Below are positions 5,473 to 9,332 of a stretch of 9,332 nt of DNA, in pieces. How positions within the stretch are numbered: position 1 is the stretch's first letter; each line of letters opens with the position of its first letter. The stretch comes from a gamma proteobacterium symbiont of Lucinoma myriamae (GTDB taxonomy: Bacteria; Pseudomonadota; Gammaproteobacteria; GRL18): contig JAHXIM010000291.1 of NCBI GenBank assembly GCA_025655635.1, positions 1 through 9,332 of the forward strand. The letters run 5' to 3'. Both the position numbers and the translations under genes were made by a program. The notes beneath the pieces are model-generated. The model saw only the letters and a list, made by a program, of their open reading frames with translations. It did not search any database and was not told the DNA's origin.

Positions 5473-8019
5473 ATGAGCATAAAACGTCATTTCTCATTAA
5501 GAATCAAACTCATACTCTACACTCTGTTTTTTATTGTTACATCGATGATGACAATCGGGCTGGTTAGTGACAACTACCTGCACAATTATTTTCATAAAAC
5601 TGCAAAAGAACAGCTTAAAGAAGCATTTTATGATTTATCAATACAATTTAAAATTATTGAAAAAAATTTATTAGAAGGTATTCATATTATTTCTGAAAAT
5701 GAGGCCATTATAGCATCACTTAATTTAATTAAAAATTATGAGGATATTAATAATTATAATAGTATTCTTTTTGATGAAGAAAAAAAACGTATCCTTAATA
5801 TTTTATTGCTTAAAGGAGCCTACTCACGGAATAACCATATTGCTGTTTATGATAGTCAGTACCGCTTGGTTGCTTTTATTGACAGGGAAGAAGGTGACAG
5901 ATATATTCAAGGTTATACCTCATATAAAGAAGGGAAAGCTGCTTACTATTCTAAAAGTATTGATAGTGAATCGTATCATATTATTGCTCCGCCTAAACAT
6001 ATTCCTCAGAAAATTGCTGCATCAGTAAGACTTGGAGCTTTTATGCTGCAAAGTGGTCAGGTAATTTATAAAAATAAAAAAAACCAGCTTAGCCTTCAGG
6101 CAAACAGGAGTATATTGCGTAATATCTCTGATTATCAAAGTGACATTATCGGCTATATTGAAACAGATATAAGGGTGTCACGAGAAAAGATTAACAAGCT
6201 TGTTGATAAAAAAGATCTGTTTATCGATTATTACTTTGATAAAGGTGAAGTTCATACTAATAATAAAGATAAGCTTCACATTGAAAATATTGAAGTATAC
6301 GATAATGCACCATTACTATTCTCAAAATTTAATGCTGAAGAACTCTATTTAGGGGATAATAAATTTCATTTTATCAGTGGAGCACATCTTCCCTTATATG
6401 AACGTTCTCTGCTGGTATTGGCTCAGATTGACAAAGAAAAGCTTCAAACAACATTGGTAAAAAACCGCATGATGCTGGTGTTTGTGTTGCTGTTTATTAT
6501 TATTGCCACGATTGTTGTCAGTATTTTTGTATTGAACAAAATGATTTCAATTCCACTTGGTCGCTTGCTTGAAGGTATTAATATTATCAGTGATGGAGAC
6601 TATTCACATAAGATAGTGGTAGCAGGTCAAGATGAGTTGGGTATGATATCAAAACAGTTTAATCTAATGGCCCGAAGGGTTGAAAAGCGTGAGCATGAAC
6701 TGGATGATTTAGCTCACCACGATGTTCTGACCAAAATGCCAAATAGGATAATGTTTCATGAGCGTCTTAATGAAGCGGTTAGCAGGGCTAAAAGGCTGAA
6801 AAGCAATTTGGCTGTTCTGTTTTTGGATCTGGATGATTTTAAGTTAATCAATGATACTCTTGGTCATAATGTTGGAGATAAACTTTTAATAGAAGTGGCA
6901 AAAAACCTTGCTCAATGTTTGCGCACAAATGATTTGCTTGCGCGTATTGGTGGTGATGAATTTAATATTATGATTGAAGATGTGGATTCGGTTGTTTTTG
7001 TGGAGGGAATTGCTAAAAAGATTATCACTCAAATGAAGCTACCCCATTTTATTGATAGTGACCAGATAAATATCACTGCAAGTATTGGCATAGCAGTCTA
7101 TCCTACTGATGGTGAAGATAGTATAACACTGCTTAAAAATGCTGATTTAGCAATGTATCAGGCAAAAAAAATTGGACCTGAACAGTATTGTTTTTTTTCT
7201 GAACAACTGTCTTTAAAACTTAAAGAGCGTACAGTTTTACTAAAAGCACTTAAAAGAGCCTTACAAGATGGGCAGTTTGTACTTTATTATCAGCCAAAAT
7301 TTTCTACATCCAGTAGTGCCTGTCTGGTTCATGGTGCAGAAGCATTAATACGTTGGCAAAGTCCTGAGTTAGGATTAGTATCGCCTGATCGATTTATTCC
7401 ACTGTGTGAAGAAAGTGGCTTAATTGTATCTATCGGACAATGGGTTTTGGAGCAGGCTGTAGCTGATATGAAAAAATGGCAGGAACTGGGCTTGCCCGTT
7501 GAACAGATCAGTGTGAATGTCTCCAATGTCCAGTTTTCACAAGGGGACATATATAATGTGATTAAACAGGTTCTTGAGGAGACTGGTTTGAGTGCTAATC
7601 ACCTGGAGATTGAAATGACAGAAAGTTACATTCATCACCATAGTGATAATGCAATGGAAGTTTTGCAGCAAATTCGCAGTCTGGGTGTTGAACTTGCAAT
7701 CGATGATTTTGGGACAGGTTATTCATCTATGAGTTACCTCAAACATCTGCCTTTGACACGGCTAAAAATTGATAAAAGTTTTATTGACGGGATACCGGAT
7801 GATACGGATGATCTTGAGATAGCTAAAGCAATTATTGCTTTAGCTAAAGTTTTGCAATTAAAAACTACTGCAGAGGGTATTGAGACAATAGCACAGCTTG
7901 AATCACTCAAAGAACTAGGCTGTGAGGAAGGGCAGGGGTATTTATGCTCAAGACCACTTGATTATGAGGCTTTTGTAAAATTTGTGCACAGACATATGAA
8001 CTGTGAATTAAATGACTAA
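5473..8019 (+). CDS. Membrane sensor HAMP-GGDEF-EAL protein (c-di-GMP synthesis/hydrolysis)
   Basis: This 848-aa inner-membrane protein is predicted to couple a periplasmic signal to cyclic di-GMP level. The order is TM1 (about 11-31), a large periplasmic domain of about 300 residues (32-330, Lys- and Asn-rich, CACHE-like by size), TM2 (about 332-355), HAMP (about 356-408), GGDEF (about 410-575) and EAL (about 590-840). GGDEF is exact at 493-497 with I-site RxxD at 484-487 (RTND). EAL is exact at 623-625. Asn682, Glu714, Asp744-Asp745 (DDFGTG), Lys765, Glu801 and Gln821 fill the usual phosphodiesterase positions, so neither domain looks degenerate. The ATG directly abuts the TAG of the lipoprotein gene, and GGAG at 5463-5466 lies 6 nt upstream, a good ribosome binding site. 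The layout matches receptors that read a separate binding protein, as MbaA reads NspS. Two 8-A runs (5780-5787, 6076-6083) are crossed without loss of frame. Confidence 0.94.
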   Translation: MSIKRHFSLRIKLILYTLFFIVTSMMTIGLVSDNYLHNYFHKTAKEQLKEAFYDLSIQFKIIEKNLLEGIHIISENEAIIASLNLIKNYEDINNYNSILFDEEKKRILNILLLKGAYSRNNHIAVYDSQYRLVAFIDREEGDRYIQGYTSYKEGKAAYYSKSIDSESYHIIAPPKHIPQKIAASVRLGAFMLQSGQVIYKNKKNQLSLQANRSILRNISDYQSDIIGYIETDIRVSREKINKLVDKKDLFIDYYFDKGEVHTNNKDKLHIENIEVYDNAPLLFSKFNAEELYLGDNKFHFISGAHLPLYERSLLVLAQIDKEKLQTTLVKNRMMLVFVLLFIIIATIVVSIFVLNKMISIPLGRLLEGINIISDGDYSHKIVVAGQDELGMISKQFNLMARRVEKREHELDDLAHHDVLTKMPNRIMFHERLNEAVSRAKRLKSNLAVLFLDLDDFKLINDTLGHNVGDKLLIEVAKNLAQCLRTNDLLARIGGDEFNIMIEDVDSVVFVEGIAKKIITQMKLPHFIDSDQINITASIGIAVYPTDGEDSITLLKNADLAMYQAKKIGPEQYCFFSEQLSLKLKERTVLLKALKRALQDGQFVLYYQPKFSTSSSACLVHGAEALIRWQSPELGLVSPDRFIPLCEESGLIVSIGQWVLEQAVADMKKWQELGLPVEQISVNVSNVQFSQGDIYNVIKQVLEETGLSANHLEIEMTESYIHHHSDNAMEVLQQIRSLGVELAIDDFGTGYSSMSYLKHLPLTRLKIDKSFIDGIPDDTDDLEIAKAIIALAKVLQLKTTAEGIETIAQLESLKELGCEEGQGYLCSRPLDYEAFVKFVHRHMNCELND

Positions 8020-8251
8020 ATTTTCAGATAATATATTGAAATATAGTATTGAATTTCCTATTCTTATAGTAGTAGTGATGCTGATGGGTTTTTACAGGAA
8101 AGTCATTTTACAGCAATACCAGGAAAGTCAGGTTAATGTCAGCAAATTTCAATATTTAACGAGTATAAAGTTAAGTATTGTACGGAACACGGGGAGTTGG
8201 GATATGTTAAATGAAAGTAAAGATTTAGAGCGTAATAGTAAGGATATCTAA
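8012..8251 (+). CDS. Small single-TM protein of unknown function, possibly truncated by a frameshift
   Basis: This 79-aa product has one hydrophobic segment at about 14-28 (EFPILIVVVMLMGFY), followed by RK and a polar region containing QYQESQVNVSKFQYL and a Ser/Asn/Lys-rich tail. I do not recognise a family. The ATG lies inside the end of the GGDEF-EAL gene (shared ATGACTAA, 8-bp overlap), and no clear Shine-Dalgarno is seen, so translational coupling is likely. That close coupling is the main reason to believe the gene. The stop at 8249-8251 is followed, one frame back, by another coding-like stretch (8242-8343), so the intact protein may have been about 112 residues. A small membrane partner of the neighbouring sensor is possible but only a guess from position. 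Confidence 0.55.
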   Translation: MTKFSDNILKYSIEFPILIVVVMLMGFYRKVILQQYQESQVNVSKFQYLTSIKLSIVRNTGSWDMLNESKDLERNSKDI

Positions 8252-8343
8252 TTAATTTTGATGCATGGGCTAAGGCTTTTGCTATAGATATGGCAAAAGA
8301 ACATAACATTGAACTAACTGAGTGTCATTGCAGGGGGCTATAA
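8242..8343 (+). pseudogene. Coding-like out-of-frame continuation of the small TM gene
   Basis: In the -1 frame relative to the 8012 gene, a stretch reads YLINFDAWAKAFAIDM followed by AKEHNIELTECHCRGL and ends at TAA 8341-8343. The amphipathic composition and lack of stops look like coding sequence. It joins the upstream frame anywhere within 8242-8248, and it ends 4 bp before the ATG at 8348. It has no convincing start of its own; ATG 8290 has no ribosome site. A single-base change near 8240-8250 would fuse the two pieces into about 112 residues. Chance openness over 33 codons in this AT-rich DNA remains possible. Confidence 0.35.
8332..8337 (+). promoter_or_regulatory. Shine-Dalgarno for the ATG at 8348 of the pentapeptide-repeat gene
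   Basis: AGGGGG at 8332-8337 lies 10 nt upstream of ATG 8348. No comparable site precedes the in-frame GTG at 8410 or ATG at 8431. This favours translation entering at 8348, in the frame that must slip by -1 to reach the repeat region. Confidence 0.45.
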
Positions 8344-8347
8344 GATC

Positions 8348-9201
8348 ATGATAGAAATAAAAAAATTGGTTCAGCAGAGGTTATCGCCACAATTGATGCC
8401 GATACTCTGGTGGGTGCCGATCTAAGAGAAATGAGACTGGAAGATGCGGATCTTGAAAATGTCGATCTGAGTCATGCAATACTTGATTTTGCGGATTTAA
8501 ATCGGGCAAACCTGAAAGGAGCCAATTTACAGCACGCATCCCTTATCGGGGCTCATATGAATGATGCAGATTTGAGTAATGCTGATTTATCTTATGCTGA
8601 ATTGGGTAGTGATATTCATGCTGATGCAGCGATGTTGCTTAATAGTAAACTTGTCCATGCCGACCTGTCTCATGCTTATCTCCACTGGGTTGATTTTCGT
8701 GAAGCAGATTTGAGTCAGGCTAACTTAAGCAGAGCTGATATGCGTCATGCAGTTTTTTACCGTGCAAATCTGACTGAAGTGATAGCCAATGATTGTTTGT
8801 TTATACGAGCTAATCTTCGCGAGGTTAACCTTAATCATGCTCAGTTATGTGACAGTCATTTTAATGAAGCTAATATGATTAAAGCCAATCTTAGTTATGC
8901 AAACTTACAAAGCAATCACGAAAATGGCTTTGCGGTAATTAATAAGGCTAATTTAGAGCGTGCGGATCTTCGTCATGCGCAAATGAGTAATATCTTTGCC
9001 CGCTCGGTCAATTTTCATCAGGCAGATTTGAGTGATGCAAACCTGGAAGAAATCTTGATTACGGGCAGTATTATTTCTCATGCCAATGTCAGCGGTGCTG
9101 AGTTTAAAGGGGTTGAACTAGGAACTATCACTATGGGCTACTCAAATTTCTCTCAGGCACTGAACGCTGATATTCCAGAACATAAAAAAAATGTGCAGTA
9201 A
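8348..9201 (+). CDS. Pentapeptide-repeat protein (start and frame need a -1 shift at 8359-8365)
   Basis: The product is almost entirely A(D/N)Lxx-type pentapeptide repeats, for example DLSNA, DLSYA, DLSHA, DLSQA, NLSRA and NLREV. These fold into a right-handed square beta-helix; roughly 45 coils' worth of five-residue units run from about residue 20 to the C-terminus. There is no signal peptide or TM, so a cytoplasmic protein is expected. The repeat frame is open from 8344 but has no ATG before 8431; GTG 8410 is the first accepted start and would give 263 aa. Clearly coding residues precede that GTG (AEVIATIDADTL). ATG 8348 with AGGGGG upstream gives MIEIKK, then needs -1 slippage on A_AAA_AAA or one more A in the run to enter the repeat frame, giving 284 aa. 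The family includes gyrase-protecting Qnr/MfpA, but nothing here identifies that role. It is the last gene of the operon; an output or partner role in c-di-GMP signalling is inference from position. Confidence 0.8.
8359..8365 (+). other. A_AAA_AAA slippery heptamer at the start of the pentapeptide gene
   Basis: Read from ATG 8348 the codons are ATG ATA GAA ATA AAA AAA TTG, so the seven A bases form the canonical 0-frame -1 slippery heptamer A_AAA_AAA. A -1 slip continues with ATT GGT TCA, exactly the pentapeptide-repeat frame. Without slippage translation ends at a TAA about 20 codons later (8423-8425). No strong stimulatory hairpin is obvious just downstream. A missing A in the assembly or a real one-base deletion would look the same. 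Confidence 0.5.
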
Positions 9202-9208
9202 AGGTTGA

Positions 9209-9260
9209 TCAGGCTCATTTATTTAGTATTAATAATATGATTATAATTAGTCAGCCCTGA
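9209..9260 (+). terminator. Long imperfect hairpin after the operon (possible weak terminator)
   Basis: The outer arms TCAGGCT (9209-9215) and AGCCCTGA (9253-9260) pair with one bulged C. An inner AT-rich stem pairs 9225-9236 with 9240-9251 (9 of 12 positions) around an ATG loop. It starts 8 bp after the pentapeptide stop. There is no T-run after it on either strand, so intrinsic termination would be weak. It could instead act as an mRNA 3'-end stabiliser. The rest of 9202-9332 shows no gene I can support. Confidence 0.25.
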
Positions 9261-9332
9261 AAAACATATTATCTATTTGAAATATAAGGAATTATCCCTA
9301 TTTTTGAGTGACCAGATCGACCAGAAATGTTA

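Noticed and set aside
5738..6028. 96-codon + strand frame inside the 848-aa gene
   Set aside because: Ile/Leu-rich product of an AT-rich alternative frame; the enclosing frame is clearly the coding one.
7329..7550. 73-codon - strand frame opposite the EAL domain
   Set aside because: Shadow of the conserved EAL coding sequence.
8410..9201. Qnr/MfpA-type quinolone-protection protein
   Set aside because: Shared pentapeptide repeats alone do not show gyrase binding; the operon context is c-di-GMP signalling, and Qnr-specific loops could not be recognised.
9269..9332. Possible C-terminal end of a - strand gene entering from the right (reads ...SGHSKIGIIPYISNR, stop at 9269-9271)
   Set aside because: Only about 20 codons are visible and no family is recognisable; chance openness is likely. 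More sequence to the right would settle it.

Overview
The window looks like an AT-rich gammaproteobacterial chromosome segment. The support is circumstantial: a complex I/Mrp-type membrane subunit, two full-length membrane-anchored GGDEF-EAL proteins, and proteobacterial-style lipoprotein and periplasmic-binding-protein signals. No rRNA, tRNA, CRISPR array or insertion sequence was seen, so I do not name a genus.

Layout. Positions 1-1104 (+) hold the 3' part of a proton-conducting transporter subunit of the NuoL/M/N-MrpD superfamily. It converges, with an 8-bp gap, on a 761-aa GGDEF-EAL sensor (1113-3398, -). Positions 3399-3649 are a divergent control region with a good extended -10 promoter pointing right and two perfect short palindromes. 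From there a tight + strand cluster runs to 9201: an RbsB/LuxP-type periplasmic binding protein with a broken 5' end (body 3822-4526); an NMT1/SsuA-type binding lipoprotein (4504-5472, overlapping the previous gene); an 848-aa TM-periplasmic-TM-HAMP-GGDEF-EAL protein (5473-8019, starting directly after the preceding stop); a small single-TM protein (8012-8251, overlapping by 8 bp); and a pentapeptide-repeat protein (about 8348-9201). Positions 9202-9332 hold no gene I can support, only an imperfect hairpin.

How the genes may work together. The + strand cluster has two periplasmic ligand-binding proteins but no ABC permease or ATPase in the window, followed at once by a transmembrane enzyme with intact diguanylate cyclase and c-di-GMP phosphodiesterase motifs. 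This resembles known arrangements in which a binding protein acts as a ligand-loaded co-receptor for a membrane signalling protein: NspS-MbaA for c-di-GMP, LuxP-LuxQ and TorT-TorS for kinases. The inference is a ligand-controlled c-di-GMP module, with the small membrane protein and the pentapeptide-repeat protein as co-expressed partners of unknown role. The divergent GGDEF-EAL protein would be a second, separately sensing enzyme sharing the control region.

Reading-frame problems are confined to three places in the + cluster: the 5' end of the first binding protein, the end of the small membrane protein, and the start of the pentapeptide gene. The last sits on a canonical A_AAA_AAA slippery heptamer positioned exactly to restore the frame by -1 slippage. 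These may be real decay, recoding or sequence errors. The large genes are intact despite 8-A runs.
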